Shown: positions 9,015 through 18,504, counted from the first letter of the stretch. The stretch is DNA of 64,000 nucleotides from Rickettsia felis URRWXCal2 (GCA_000012145.1 CP000053.1:1178001-1242000); one strand, 5' to 3'. The notes: generated from the sequence alone by a model not told the origin. Numbers and translations: made by a program.

Positions 9015-10088
9015 ATGCTATCTATAATCGGATTTATTATAACCATCAGCATCTTGGTATTTATCCATGAATTTGGGCATTATTGTATTGCTAGATATTT
9101 TAATGTAAAAGTTGAAGAATTCTCGATAGGTTTCGGTAAAGAACTAATAGGCATTACCGATACAAGAGGAGTTAGGTGGAAGATTTGTCTTATACCGCTT
9201 GGCGGCTATGTCAAGATTTACGGCTATGATCGCAGCCTTATGGATAAGACTAAAGAAGTTAACGAAAAAGTAGCTTTTTATGCTAAATCTTGTTTAGAAC
9301 GTTTTTTAATAGTTGCGGCAGGTCCGTTAATTAATTATTTGCTTGCCGTAATAATATTTGCAGGCTTTTATTGTTACTTTGGAAAAACAGAGATTCCTCC
9401 TATAATAGGTGATGTAGTAGCTTCATCACCAGCAGCGAGAGCAGACTTAAGAGAAGGAGATAAAATTGTTAAGGTTAACGATAAATCTGTTAAAGATTTT
9501 GGGGACGTACAGAGAGAGATATTAATTAACGGCTTTAGCTCTTCTACTTTAACTATAGAAAGAAAAAGTGAAGAATTTACCGTTAATATAATGCCTCAAG
9601 AAATAATTATATCGCCTCCCGAAGAAAAGAAAGTTAAGAAAACTCTTCGCATCGGTATTATAGCTAAAAATGAACCTATTCATACTAAAATAGGAATTTT
9701 AGGAGGATTTTGGGAAGCTATTAATACTACTATAGATATGTCTGCTTTAACTCTAAAAGCAATATCGCAAATGATTGTAGGAAAACGTTCATTCGATGAG
9801 ATAGGAGGACCGGTAGCTATTGCTAAAGAATCAGGAAAATCTATAGCTGGCGGAACCCAAATGTATCTATTATTTATAGCAATGCTTTCCGTTAATTTAG
9901 GATTACTTAACTTACTACCTATACCGGTACTTGACGGCGGACATTTGATATTTATACTCTATGAAGCAATTACCGGTAGATTACCGAATCCTAAAACTAA
10001 AAATATTTTATTACAATTAGGAGCGGCAATAATAATTTTTCTTATTATAATCTCTGTTTCTAACGATATACAAAATTTATTTTCCTAA
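9015..10088 (+). CDS. rseP: Site-2 intramembrane metalloprotease RseP
   Basis: Inner-membrane zinc protease that cleaves transmembrane anti-sigma factors and signal-peptide remnants. The HEFGH zinc motif is at residues 18-22 in the first membrane segment, and the second signature [12 protein letters not shown] is near residues 300-311. A single PDZ domain lies between (about residues 130-200). At 357 residues it is of the one-PDZ alphaproteobacterial size, shorter than E. coli RseP with two PDZ domains. The neighbour bamA is a common partner in this gene order. Confidence 0.95.
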   Translation: MLSIIGFIITISILVFIHEFGHYCIARYFNVKVEEFSIGFGKELIGITDTRGVRWKICLIPLGGYVKIYGYDRSLMDKTKEVNEKVAFYAKSCLERFLIVAAGPLINYLLAVIIFAGFYCYFGKTEIPPIIGDVVASSPAARADLREGDKIVKVNDKSVKDFGDVQREILINGFSSSTLTIERKSEEFTVNIMPQEIIISPPEEKKVKKTLRIGIIAKNEPIHTKIGILGGFWEAINTTIDMSALTLKAISQMIVGKRSFDEIGGPVAIAKESGKSIAGGTQMYLLFIAMLSVNLGLLNLLPIPVLDGGHLIFILYEAITGRLPNPKTKNILLQLGAAIIIFLIIISVSNDIQNLFS

Positions 10089-10203
10089 ATTATAGATTTG
10101 CTTGCTCTCGTTTATATTATCTACTATAGTGGAGTACATTAATTATGTTTAAATGCATTCTTTGTCGTCATTTCGAGGAGACGTTGTTGCATGGTTCAAA
10201 AAT

Positions 10204-10304
10204 CGTCATTGCGAGGAAATTACAAAGTAATTGACGAAGCAATCTCAGGAGTTTGTTATTATTTCATGAGATTGCCACGCAGCCTATGGCTGCTCGCAAT
10301 GACG
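10204..10304. repeat. Dispersed palindromic element, type A
   Basis: A 101-bp copy with AAATTACAAAGTAATTGACG after the left arm and CACGCAGCCTATGGCTG before the right arm. A partial left-arm fragment (CGTCATTTCGAGG) lies just upstream near 10165. It lies between rseP and bamA. Confidence 0.85.
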
Positions 10305-10335
10305 GTTAATATTTAAATCTTAAAGAAGGTTTTAG

Positions 10336-12642
10336 GTGAAAATCAGATCAATTAGTAAGTTAACAATTTTATTATTAACGATTTTTTATTATCATATTTC
10401 ATTAGCTGACTCTGTAATTCGTAAAATAACTATCGAAGGTAACCATAGGGTTGAGCGTTCTACTATTGAGAGCTATTTAAAGCTTAAGGTAGGAGAAACC
10501 TATAATAATTCTAAAGAAGATGAAGCAATAAAAAATTTATATGCCACCTCACTTTTTAGAAATATAAATATACATATAACAAATGAGGGTAATTTAATAG
10601 TTAACGTTACTGAAACGCCTTTTATAAGTAGCGTAGTATTTAGCGGTAATTCTAAAATCAAAACTAATATGCTCGCTAAAGAAATTTATACAATGTCTGG
10701 CGAATCTCTTAGCCAAGCTAAAATCGAATTAGATGTAAAGAAAATATTGGAAATTTATAAACGTAGTGGACGTTTTGCTACCACGGTAACGCCTAAAATC
10801 GAAAATTTAGAAAACAACAGAGTTAAGGTTATTTTTGATATAGCAGAAGGACCAAAAACCGGTATTAAATATATTTATTTTAGCGGTAATGAAAATTATA
10901 GTGATTCAGAACTTAAATCTATTGTTTTAACTAAAGAATCTCGTTGGTTTCGTTTTTTAGAAAGTAACGATACTTACGATCCTGATAGAGTGGAATATGA
11001 TAAAGAATTACTGAGAGAGTTTTATCAATCTGTAGGTTTTGCAGATTTTAGAGTAATTTCGGCATCGGCAGAACTCAATAATACTAAAGAATATTTCACC
11101 CTTACCTATTCCATTGAAGAGGGAGAAAAATATAGCTTCGGTAATGTTACGATAGATAATAAATTAACTAATATAAATATAACACCGCTTAATAAAATTG
11201 TTAATATTAAGCAAGGCAAGGTTTTCAATATGAAAACGGTTGATGAGATAGCTGAAAAAATCGGAGAATATTTTACAGCAAACGGTTACCCTGCGGTAAA
11301 TGTTTATCCGGATATAATGAAAAATGCTAATCATACTGCAGATATTAAATTTATTATTGAGAAAGCCGATAAGGTTTATATTAATAAAATTAATATTATT
11401 AATAACCTTAAAACCGAAGACCATGTTATAAGAAGAGAATTTAAAACAGAAGAAGGGGACATAATTAACCGTTCATATATTGAAAAAGGTGAGCGTAACC
11501 TTAGAAATTTAGATTATTTTGAGAAAGTAGCAATTAGCTTAGCTCCGACTAAAGCTAAAGATAAATATGATGTTAACGTTGAAGTTGATGAAAAATCTAC
11601 TTCCTCTATAGGTTTTGATTTAGGATATAATACTGCCGGCGGTTTATTCGGGCGTTTCTCTTTCTTAGAGCGTAATTTAGTCGGTACCGGTAAACTACTT
11701 AATGCCGGTGTACAAGTAAGTAAAAACAGTACAAGCTATTACGGCGGTATTACCGAACCGCATTTTTTAGATCGTGATTTATCACTTGGCGTAAATGCTT
11801 TTAGAAATTATACCGGACGCGGTGCTAGTGTATTAAATACAACCGATCAAAGCTATAAGTTACACTCTATAGGGGTTAAAACTTCTCTTGGCTATGAAAT
11901 TAAAGAGGATCTAGGTCACGAAATAGATTATTTAATTAAACGTGATATTTTAAGTGCACCGAGTCCATCAAGCTCAATATTCTTAAATGAGCAGATGGGA
12001 AGATTTATTACTTCTGCTATAGGACATACTATTACTTATGATCAAACCGATAATAAAATTGTTCCAAAGAACGGTTATTTAGTAAGCGGCACCCAAGAAT
12101 TTGCCGGCGTTGGAGGTGATAACAAATATATAAAACATGAAGTTGACGGTAAATATTATAAATCTTTCATACATAACAAGCTTACTTTAAAATTATCTGC
12201 TTCCGGTGGTGATATTGCAGGGCTTGGAGGAAAAATTATTAGAATTTCCGATCGCTTTAATTTAGGTGATTATAGTTTAAGAGGCTTTGCAAGCGGTGGT
12301 GTAGGACCTCGCGAAAAGGTCACTAATGAAGGACTTGGCGGTGAGCGATATTACACATTCTCAACAGAGCTTAATTTCCCAACACCTGTACCTGAGGAAT
12401 TTAATTTAACCGGTGCAGTCTTTATGGATTTAGGAAGCGTATGGGGAGTAGGTTTAAACAAGAAACAATATCAAACTCCAAACGGTTTTTATAATGATAA
12501 ATCGCTTAGAGCTTCCGTTGGTTTCGGCTTTATTTGGGTAACACGTTTTGCACCGATCAGAATGGATTGGGGTTTCCCAGTTAAGAAGAAGAAATATGAC
12601 GATACGCAGCATTTCCATTTAAGATTTTCAACGCATTTATAA
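10336..12642 (+). CDS. bamA: Outer membrane protein assembly factor BamA
   Basis: Omp85 protein, 768 residues, core of the machine that folds beta-barrel proteins into the outer membrane. A signal peptide covers about the first 24 residues. Several POTRA domains follow, with the typical I.GN motifs (ITIEGNHR near 33, VFSGNSK near 100, IYFSGNEN near 180). The C-terminal half is a 16-strand barrel. The conserved loop-6 element appears as SLRGFASGG. The start is GTG at 10336, with AAGAAGG upstream. The protein ends in a short tail after the last strand (RFSTHL). Confidence 0.96.
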   Translation: MKIRSISKLTILLLTIFYYHISLADSVIRKITIEGNHRVERSTIESYLKLKVGETYNNSKEDEAIKNLYATSLFRNINIHITNEGNLIVNVTETPFISSVVFSGNSKIKTNMLAKEIYTMSGESLSQAKIELDVKKILEIYKRSGRFATTVTPKIENLENNRVKVIFDIAEGPKTGIKYIYFSGNENYSDSELKSIVLTKESRWFRFLESNDTYDPDRVEYDKELLREFYQSVGFADFRVISASAELNNTKEYFTLTYSIEEGEKYSFGNVTIDNKLTNINITPLNKIVNIKQGKVFNMKTVDEIAEKIGEYFTANGYPAVNVYPDIMKNANHTADIKFIIEKADKVYINKINIINNLKTEDHVIRREFKTEEGDIINRSYIEKGERNLRNLDYFEKVAISLAPTKAKDKYDVNVEVDEKSTSSIGFDLGYNTAGGLFGRFSFLERNLVGTGKLLNAGVQVSKNSTSYYGGITEPHFLDRDLSLGVNAFRNYTGRGASVLNTTDQSYKLHSIGVKTSLGYEIKEDLGHEIDYLIKRDILSAPSPSSSIFLNEQMGRFITSAIGHTITYDQTDNKIVPKNGYLVSGTQEFAGVGGDNKYIKHEVDGKYYKSFIHNKLTLKLSASGGDIAGLGGKIIRISDRFNLGDYSLRGFASGGVGPREKVTNEGLGGERYYTFSTELNFPTPVPEEFNLTGAVFMDLGSVWGVGLNKKQYQTPNGFYNDKSLRASVGFGFIWVTRFAPIRMDWGFPVKKKKYDDTQHFHLRFSTHL

Positions 12643-12696
12643 AAATGCTTCATTGTCACCTCGTGACTTGTCTGCGTTGTTGCATGGATGTCAAAT

Positions 12697-12817
12697 CGTC
12701 ATTGCGAGGAGCGAAGCGACGTGGCAATCCAAAAAATAATTAAAAAAAATTCTGATTTACAGAATTTTTTGCTGGATTGCTTCGTCGAATTACTGTGTAA
12801 TTCTTCTCGCAATGACG
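12697..12817. repeat. Dispersed palindromic element, type A (long-core variant)
   Basis: A 121-bp copy with usual type A arms but a different centre: CAATCC ... TTCTGATTTACAGAA ... GGATTG, where the centre forms its own hairpin. The same long-core version occurs at 17163-17283. A short open frame through it (translating as HCEERSDVAIQ) is repeat-derived. Confidence 0.85.
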
Positions 12818-12868
12818 GAAAACCAGTCCACGCAACAATACCTCACAGGAATGACATATCTCAGCCTT

Positions 12869-12944
12869 GCCGATGTAGCTCAGCTGGTAGAGCGGTGCAT
12901 TCGTAATGCGTAGGTCTGGGGTTCAAATCCCCACATTGGCACCA
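12869..12944 (+). tRNA. tRNA-Thr (CGT anticodon)
   Basis: A 76-nt tRNA with the CCA end encoded. The acceptor stem is GCCGATG / CATTGGC, and the D arm contains AGCTCAGCTGGTAGAGC. The anticodon loop TTCGTAA gives CGT (reads ACG), and the T arm is GGGGTTCAAATCCCC. The anticodon stem ends in G-U wobbles but is intact. Confidence 0.95.
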
Positions 12945-13027
12945 TTTTCTAAATAGAATTATATTCCTATTTTGTGATAGACAGGTAGAACCTGATACAC
13001 TAATAATGTGTAGAACAACGCATTCGT

Positions 13028-13079
13028 GTCATACCGTGATCCCTTCACGGTATCCAGAAAAATAACTTAAAATACTAAT
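13028..13079. repeat. Partial palindromic element, GTCATACCGTG type
   Basis: The left part of a different dispersed element: GTCATACCGTGATCCC, then CACGGTATCCAG, forming a terminal hairpin, followed by an AATACTAATAAT core. The same left end and core occur at 24540-24627. The right half is missing here. Confidence 0.55.
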
Positions 13080-13080
13080 A

Positions 13081-13236
13081 ATGATAAAAATAAGAGAAAT
13101 GGAAGTACCTACTAACTTAGAAACAATAAAAAGTTTTGAAAAATTGATTCAAGCTAGATTACCTGAAAAATATAAAGAATAGTTATTAAAATATAATGGT
13201 AAAATTATAAATAAGAACATTAGTTATGATAGTTAA
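13081..13236 (+). pseudogene. SUKH (SMI1/KNR4) family immunity-protein remnant
   Basis: The frame from the ATG at 13081 translates as 33 residues with FEKLIQARLPEKYKE, then an in-frame TAG at 13180, then LLKYNGKIINKN before a final stop at 13234-13236. The pattern LPEKYKE(x)LLKYNG is the N-terminal hallmark of SMI1/KNR4 (SUKH) proteins, where the usual text is LPEDYKEFLLKYNGG. SUKH proteins are the commonest immunity proteins of bacterial polymorphic toxins. Only the N-terminus survives, so it is not functional. Its end overlaps the next ATG by 11 bases, suggesting an original operon. Confidence 0.6.
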
Positions 13237-13963
13237 CGAAGAAGAATTTATGAAGCAATCTGATGTGATTAATCTTCCAGAATGGGAAAAATCTTTCTAT
13301 TATATAATAAATGTAGGGCATTATGAGAATTATGATGAAGCAATGGATTGTATTATCAAAAATTTGAAGAATCCTAAAGAATTATTGCAAGCTGCAGCCA
13401 TTCAAGCTTTAGACATTGTGGTTCGTAGATTTAGCAATATTAAAGATAAGTTAATATTACCTATCTTATTTAAGAACCTAAAAAGTGAAAGTGAGCGAAT
13501 AAGATACGAGACTATTGATACGCTAGGAACAATTGCTGATTATATATTTAAATTAAGAAGAAAAATTTGTTTAGAATATTTTAAAAATGGAATTGATTTT
13601 TTTACTCAAAAAGAGTTGCAGGTATTTACTGATAAAAATTTAATAAATAACCTAAAGAATGAAGAAGAAAAAATAGAATTTATTTTAAGTTTCTGCCAAA
13701 ATTCTTTAGATTATAATGAAGCATTAGAGGTTTGTTTATATTTTATTCAAAAAGAAGAAAATGAAGACGTTTATATAGCAGCTTTTCAAGGACTCAATTA
13801 TGTAGTAATCAGATTTCAAAAAATAGATTTCGATTTAATAATACCGCTTATTAAAAAATTTTTAAAGCTTACTGACGGTTGTGTCAGTGATTATGCAGAA
13901 TCTCTTTTAGCAGATATTGCAATTATGATACCTGAACTAAAAGGAAAAGTAATACCTTTTTAA
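13226..13963 (+). CDS. Internally duplicated helical-repeat protein, immunity-like context
   Basis: A 245-residue, probably all-helical cytoplasmic protein. It contains an internal duplication: residues about 36-108 align with 163-236. Matching landmarks are YDEAM/YNEAL, AAAIQALDIVVRRF/AAFQGLNYVVIRF, KLILPILFKNL/DLIIPLIKKFL and the ends TIADYI/DIAIMI. This suggests HEAT-like repeats. I cannot name a family. The gene overlaps a SUKH immunity remnant, so it may itself be an immunity protein; that is inference from context. The frame is intact. A second in-frame ATG at 13250 is an alternative start; neither has a strong ribosome site. Confidence 0.6.
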   Translation: MIVNEEEFMKQSDVINLPEWEKSFYYIINVGHYENYDEAMDCIIKNLKNPKELLQAAAIQALDIVVRRFSNIKDKLILPILFKNLKSESERIRYETIDTLGTIADYIFKLRRKICLEYFKNGIDFFTQKELQVFTDKNLINNLKNEEEKIEFILSFCQNSLDYNEALEVCLYFIQKEENEDVYIAAFQGLNYVVIRFQKIDFDLIIPLIKKFLKLTDGCVSDYAESLLADIAIMIPELKGKVIPF

Positions 13964-14051
13964 AAAAACAAAATCACCTTATTTAAAAGAGATACAAGCC
14001 TTAAATCATTGAATATTGTTTTATTGCACTTTTATATTCAACTTCTTAAGT

Positions 14052-14084
14052 CGAATAGCAGATTATGTAATAATTCGCTATTCG
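14052..14084. repeat. Short palindrome, copy 2 of 2
   Basis: A 33-bp palindrome starting CGAATAGC and ending GCTATTCG, nearly identical to 312-344. It lies between two convergent genes, just past the stop of the small gene at 14087, and could act as a terminator hairpin there. Confidence 0.5.
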
Positions 14085-14086
14085 TG

Positions 14087-14290
14087 TTAATTAACTATTA
14101 TCTTTTTTCTTGGAGGAATATAGATTGTTTCATCTTCAGCATGCGAAATCTTTTCTAAAAGTCCGATAAAACGGTCTTTATTAGGTACTAGCTTTACTAT
14201 TGCCCACCCTTCTTCTATTGATTTCTTTATGCGTTCTATATCAGATTTATGCTCTGAAAAAGATATAACTTTTTGTGCTGGATTTTGCAT
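14087..14290 (-). CDS. Small uncharacterised protein
   Basis: A 67-residue, soluble-looking protein with no membrane segment. The middle reads EGWAIVKLVPNKDRFIGLLE and the C-terminus is basic (PPRKKIIVN). I recognise no motif. It may be one of the Rickettsia-restricted DUF families, but I cannot assign it. It stands alone between the accessory gene at 13226 and the divergent DHA2 transporter. The intergenic region 14291-14533 upstream of both shows only AT-rich sequence. Confidence 0.55.
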   Translation of the reverse strand: MQNPAQKVISFSEHKSDIERIKKSIEEGWAIVKLVPNKDRFIGLLEKISHAEDETIYIPPRKKIIVN

Positions 14291-14533
14291 ATTGATAAAT
14301 CAATTATAATTAATAAATGTTAATATTATAGTAAATATTTTTTAATAAATCAATCACATATTTATTATTTGCTAAATATAAATAAAATGATTACCATATA
14401 TTAGGTCTTGTCTACTTATATCCTAATAAATAGTTTAATTAAAAATTAAAAGTTGTACAACAATTTTTTATTTTAAACATATATTTTTATTTCACTTATT
14501 AACTTTATTTAATTTAAACTGTATAATTTAATT

Positions 14534-16093
14534 ATGTCAAATGATAATTTACAACCGCCTGCTCTTTCTAAAAAGCAATTATTTGCTTTTTTTGGTATGG
14601 TGGTCGGGATGTTTATGTCGGTACTTGATATTCAGATTGTCGCTAGCTCATTATCCGTAATAGCTGCAGGTCTTGCTGCATCAAGCGATGAGCTTTCTTG
14701 GGTTCAAACATCTTACTTAATAGCTGAAGTTATCATTATTCCTATTACCGGCTTTTTAGCAAGGTTACTTTCTACCAGAATTTCTTATTTTATTGCAGCT
14801 CTAGGATTTACGGTTATGAGCGTATTATGTTCGCTCGCAACTAATATTGAATCAATGATTATCTTTAGAGCATTACAAGGATTTTTTGGTGGTGCTATGA
14901 TACCGACGGTATTTAGTACCGTTTTTATAATTTTTCCTGCATCACAACGTCCTACCGTTACTATCTTAATCGGTCTTGTGGTAACCGTTGCCCCTACTTT
15001 AGGACCTACACTCGGTGGATATATTACAGAGATTTTATCATGGCATTTTATGTTTTTATTAAACGTCATACCTGGTATTTTCGTATGCACGGTAGTATTT
15101 TTATATGGGGATTTTGATAAACCAAATTATAAATTACTGAAAAATTTTGATTTTCTCGGTATATTATTAATGGCTTTAACGCTCGGCTTATTACAATATG
15201 TTTTAGAAGAAGGAAACAAAAAAGGTTGGCTTGAGGATAATTTAATACTATTCTTAAGTATTGCAGTAGCTTTAGGTTTTGTTTTATTAATCATTAGAGA
15301 ACTAACCTTTATTAATCCAATTTTAGATTTAAAAACATTCCTTTATAAAGACTTTACTTTTGGTTGCCTTTATTCGTTCGTTATGGGTATCGGATTATAC
15401 GGGGCAGTATATATATTACCGCTATTTCTCTTTACTATTGCCGGATATGATACATTACAAATCGGAGCTACTATGATGGTGACGGGCGGAGCACAATTTT
15501 TATCTGCACCGCTTGCCGGTAGGATGCTAGGGCTAGGGGTAGATTTACGCCTGATGCTTATTATAGGGCTTGGAGGGTTTGCTCTCGGATGTCATTTGAA
15601 TAGTTTTCTAACGCCTGACTCTAAATTTGCTGCCTTTGTGCTTCCTCAATTTGTTAGAGGGCTTTCATTAATGTTTTGTTTTATACCGACTAATAATATA
15701 GCTCTTGGCAATATGCCAAAAGAAAGAGTAGGTAACGCTAGCGGGCTTTATAATCTTACTCGTAATTTAGGAGGAGCTGTAGGACTTGCGGTAATCAGTA
15801 CTATACTTACTAATGATACTAAAATCTTTATGCAATATTTATCGGAAAATATCTCGTCTACTTCTATAATGGCATTAGAACAACTAGATTCTTACACTGA
15901 ATTATTAAGCGGAAAAGTCCTTAATCCTGAAAAAGCATCCTATTTGTTATTAGCAAACAAATTAAATAATGATGCTTTTGTAATTGCAATAAATAATATA
16001 TTTAATATGATAGGGCTGTTATTTGTATTTATAATGCTACTAATACCTTTTACTTCAAATATCAAATTAACCGGAAATGTTAATGCTCACTAA
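14534..16093 (+). CDS. DHA2-family MFS multidrug transporter (EmrB/QacA type)
   Basis: A 519-residue inner-membrane proton-drug antiporter of the 14-TM DHA2 family. The first membrane segment carries the motif SVLDIQIVASSL, where EmrB/QacA proteins have the conserved LD.TIVN.AL pattern. Motif A (GFLARLLSTR) follows TM2, and the antiporter-type motif C region is present (LGPTLGGYI). No EmrA-type adaptor gene is adjacent. The stop lies inside the next gene (mrpE-like), an overlap of 17 bases with its first ATG. Substrate is unknown. Confidence 0.88.
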   Translation: MSNDNLQPPALSKKQLFAFFGMVVGMFMSVLDIQIVASSLSVIAAGLAASSDELSWVQTSYLIAEVIIIPITGFLARLLSTRISYFIAALGFTVMSVLCSLATNIESMIIFRALQGFFGGAMIPTVFSTVFIIFPASQRPTVTILIGLVVTVAPTLGPTLGGYITEILSWHFMFLLNVIPGIFVCTVVFLYGDFDKPNYKLLKNFDFLGILLMALTLGLLQYVLEEGNKKGWLEDNLILFLSIAVALGFVLLIIRELTFINPILDLKTFLYKDFTFGCLYSFVMGIGLYGAVYILPLFLFTIAGYDTLQIGATMMVTGGAQFLSAPLAGRMLGLGVDLRLMLIIGLGGFALGCHLNSFLTPDSKFAAFVLPQFVRGLSLMFCFIPTNNIALGNMPKERVGNASGLYNLTRNLGGAVGLAVISTILTNDTKIFMQYLSENISSTSIMALEQLDSYTELLSGKVLNPEKASYLLLANKLNNDAFVIAINNIFNMIGLLFVFIMLLIPFTSNIKLTGNVNAH

Positions 16094-16400
16094 AATTAAA
16101 TTTATATTATATTTTCCTTGGTTATTATTAGAAATATGGAAATCAGCTCTCTCGGTTATCAAAATAATTTGGCAAAGAAAGATAGAGATAGAGCCGGTTT
16201 TTGAATGGATTGACGCAGAAGGACTAGAAGAAATCGGTGAAGTAATTTATAGTAACTCGATTACATTAACACCCGGTACGGTAACACTTGATATAAATAA
16301 TAATATGCTATTAGTACATGCACTCAATAAATCATCGATTACCGACCTACAAAGAGGTAGAATGATTAAAAAAATTAAGCAAATATTAAAAACAACTTGA
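16077..16400 (+). CDS. Na+/H+ antiporter subunit E (MrpE/MnhE) family protein
   Basis: A 107-residue protein with a hydrophobic N-terminus (about residues 7-30). It carries the family signature NSITLTPGTVTLD, followed by LLVHAL, seen in MnhE/MrpE. In most bacteria this subunit works only as part of a six- or seven-protein Mrp antiporter; no other Mrp gene is visible nearby. It overlaps the upstream transporter by 17 bases, or by 11 if the second ATG (16083) is used, and pyrH follows after 8 bases. The three genes look like one operon. Confidence 0.8.
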   Translation: MLMLTKIKFILYFPWLLLEIWKSALSVIKIIWQRKIEIEPVFEWIDAEGLEEIGEVIYSNSITLTPGTVTLDINNNMLLVHALNKSSITDLQRGRMIKKIKQILKTT

Positions 16401-16408
16401 AGTAGAAA

Positions 16409-17137
16409 ATGATATCAGATATAAACGCTCTAAAGTATAAAAAAGTTTTGCTTAAAGTTTCAGGGGAAGCTTTAATGGGAGACAAGCAATTTGGACATGA
16501 ATATGAGGTAATAAAAAAGATTGCCGGCGATATTAAGGAGGTCATTGATTTAGGAGTAGAAGTCGCTATTGTAGTCGGAGGCGGGAATATTTATCGAGGG
16601 ATCAATGCAGCACTTGTCGGTATGGACCGAGCTTCAGCAGATTATATAGGTATGCTTGCAACGGTGATTAATGCTTTAACATTGCAAAACGTTATGGAAA
16701 GCCTCAATATCTATACAAGAGTTCTATCGGCTATTCCTATGATGAGCGTGTGTGAGCCTTATATTCGCCGCAAAGCTAAAAGACATATGGAAAAAAAGCG
16801 TGTAGTAATTTTTGCTGGCGGCACGGGTAACCCTTTTTGTACAACCGATAGTGCCGCAGTACTTCGTGCAATCGAAATGAATTGCGATATTTTATTAAAA
16901 GCAACTCAGGTTGACGGCGTATATGATTCCGACCCTAAAAAAAATCCTGATGCTAAAAAATATTTCACTATTAGCTATAAAGATGTTATAACTAACAACC
17001 TGCAAGTCATGGATACGGCAGCTATTGCAGTTGCAAGAGAAAATAAATTACCTATAAGAGTATTTTCGATAAAAGAACAAGGAAATTTTGCTAGAGTAAT
17101 ACAAGATAAAGGCGAATATACGACAATTGAGGAATAA
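16409..17137 (+). CDS. pyrH: UMP kinase
   Basis: Hexameric bacterial UMP kinase (amino-acid kinase fold), 242 residues, that phosphorylates UMP to UDP. Clear motifs are KVSGEALMG near the N-terminus, [10 protein letters not shown] (about residues 55-64), the [13 protein letters not shown] loop, and [13 protein letters not shown]. Length is normal. The start is set by the short spacing after the mrpE-like gene. In many bacteria pyrH is directly followed by frr; here frr comes next but is separated by about 300 bp filled with two palindromic elements. Confidence 0.96.
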   Translation: MISDINALKYKKVLLKVSGEALMGDKQFGHEYEVIKKIAGDIKEVIDLGVEVAIVVGGGNIYRGINAALVGMDRASADYIGMLATVINALTLQNVMESLNIYTRVLSAIPMMSVCEPYIRRKAKRHMEKKRVVIFAGGTGNPFCTTDSAAVLRAIEMNCDILLKATQVDGVYDSDPKKNPDAKKYFTISYKDVITNNLQVMDTAAIAVARENKLPIRVFSIKEQGNFARVIQDKGEYTTIEE

Positions 17138-17162
17138 TATATTGTAGTGTGACTCGGTTTTT

Positions 17163-17283
17163 CGTCATTGCGAGAAGAATTACGAAGTAATTCGACGAAG
17201 CAATCCAGTAAAAAATTCTGATTTACAGAATTTTTTTATTATTTTTACTGGATTGCAGCAAAGCTTCGCTCCTCGCAATGACG
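17163..17283. repeat. Dispersed palindromic element, type A (long-core variant)
   Basis: A 121-bp copy closely similar to 12697-12817, including the central TTCTGATTTACAGAA hairpin. It is the first of two elements filling the pyrH-frr spacer. Confidence 0.85.
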
Positions 17284-17303
17284 ATTAGATATCCACGCAA
17301 CAA

Positions 17304-17387
17304 TGCTTTGCGAGGAGCGTAGCGACGTGGCAATCTCAAGAGATTCTCATAAGATTGCCACGCTCCTTTTAGTCGCTCGCAATGACG
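17304..17387. repeat. Dispersed palindromic element, type A (left arm damaged)
   Basis: The second element in the pyrH-frr spacer. The left arm is degraded to GCTTTGCGAGGAGCG, while the right arm CTCGCAATGACG is intact. With the preceding copy it explains almost the whole 316-bp gap. Confidence 0.75.
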
Positions 17388-17453
17388 GGAAAACCGACCA
17401 ACACAACAATGTACTTGGCTTGTGTACTAAAATAAATATACGGATAAAATAAT

Positions 17454-18014
17454 ATGGACACAGAAACGTTAAAGAAAAACTTACAAGAAAAGATGGATAA
17501 AGCTCTGAAAGTTTTAGATCATGAGCTTAAAGGCTTGCGTACCGGTAGAGCTTCGGTTAATTTGCTTGATAGCGTAACCGTGGAAGCTTACGGGAGTAAA
17601 ATGCCGCTTTCACAAGTTGCTTCTCTATCTACCCCTGATGCACGAACAATTAACGTGCAGGTTTGGGATAAATCTATGGTGTCATCTGTAGAAAAAGGAA
17701 TTACTATAGCAAATCTTGGCTTAACTCCAGCAACAGACGGTCAATTAATCAGACTACCGATACCGGCTTTAACTGAAGAAAGACGTAAAGAACTGGTAAA
17801 GCTTGCTCATAAATACGGTGAGGATACTAAAATTTCATTACGTAATATTAGAAGAGACGGCAATGAAGAACTTAAAAAGCTAGAAAAGGATAATATTATT
17901 GCAAAAGATGAGCATCATAGCTTATCCGAACAAGTACAAAAACTAACCGATGATTATAGTAGTAAAGTTGACTCGGCAATAAAACAAAAAGAACAAGAGA
18001 TAATGACTGTTTGA
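17454..18014 (+). CDS. frr: Ribosome recycling factor
   Basis: A 186-residue protein that with EF-G splits post-termination ribosomes. It shows the family pattern: N-terminal helix, [10 protein letters not shown] (about residues 24-33), [14 protein letters not shown], then the long C-terminal coiled helices with [14 protein letters not shown] and [16 protein letters not shown]. Length is normal. An upstream pyrH is its usual neighbour. Confidence 0.96.
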   Translation: MDTETLKKNLQEKMDKALKVLDHELKGLRTGRASVNLLDSVTVEAYGSKMPLSQVASLSTPDARTINVQVWDKSMVSSVEKGITIANLGLTPATDGQLIRLPIPALTEERRKELVKLAHKYGEDTKISLRNIRRDGNEELKKLEKDNIIAKDEHHSLSEQVQKLTDDYSSKVDSAIKQKEQEIMTV

Positions 18015-18060
18015 TTCTAATCGTCATTGCTCACAGGCATTATTGCGTAGATACCAAAAC

Positions 18061-18161
18061 TGTCATTGCGAGCGAACGAAGTGAGCGTGGCAATCTCATG
18101 AAGTAGTATAAAACTCCTGAGATTGCTTCGTCAAAATTTTCAATTTTTCCTCGCAATGACG
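18061..18161. repeat. Dispersed palindromic element, type A
   Basis: A 101-bp copy with the inner variant AGCGAACGAAGTGAGCGTGG on the left. A short extra fragment beginning CGTCATTGC lies at about 18022, suggesting an older partial copy in front. Confidence 0.8.
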
Positions 18162-18199
18162 CCAACACCTAAAAATACCCGAATGAAGAAAATAAAACT

Positions 18200-18502
18200 A
18201 TGATTACAAAAGAAGAAGCACAGAAAATAGCAAAATTAGCTAGATTAAAATTTGAAGAAGATACTGTAGAAAAATTTTCTGCTCAGCTTAGTACTATTAT
18301 GAATATGATTGATATTTTAAATGAAATAGATTGCAAAGATATAGAGCCTTTAACTTCGGTTTCTAATATGAATGTTAGAATGCGAGAGGACGTCGTTACA
18401 AGTTCTGATTTATCAAATAAATTATTTGATAATGTAAGCGGAAATAGTGCCCAGCTTGCTAAAGAAGTAAAATATTTTATCACTCCAAAGGTTATTGAAT
18501 AA
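18200..18502 (+). CDS. gatC: Aspartyl/glutamyl-tRNA amidotransferase subunit C
   Basis: A 100-residue small subunit of the GatCAB amidotransferase. It belts GatA and GatB together. The typical start ([15 protein letters not shown]) and the motif [15 protein letters not shown] are present, followed by the MREDV segment. It is separated from gatA by two bases; the three genes form one operon gatC-gatA-gatB. Confidence 0.94.
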   Translation: MITKEEAQKIAKLARLKFEEDTVEKFSAQLSTIMNMIDILNEIDCKDIEPLTSVSNMNVRMREDVVTSSDLSNKLFDNVSGNSAQLAKEVKYFITPKVIE

Positions 18503-18504
18503 TT

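Noticed and set aside
12688..12906. Open frame translating as HCEERSDVAIQ and running into tRNA-Thr
   Set aside because: It is a translation of a type A palindromic element and overlaps a tRNA gene; similar frames appear wherever the element occurs (21417-21599, 27004-27192, 58528-58725).
14401..14424. TAGGTCTTG sequence resembling the end of a type C element upstream of the DHA2 transporter
   Set aside because: Only one short end is present and the interior does not match; too little to call an element.
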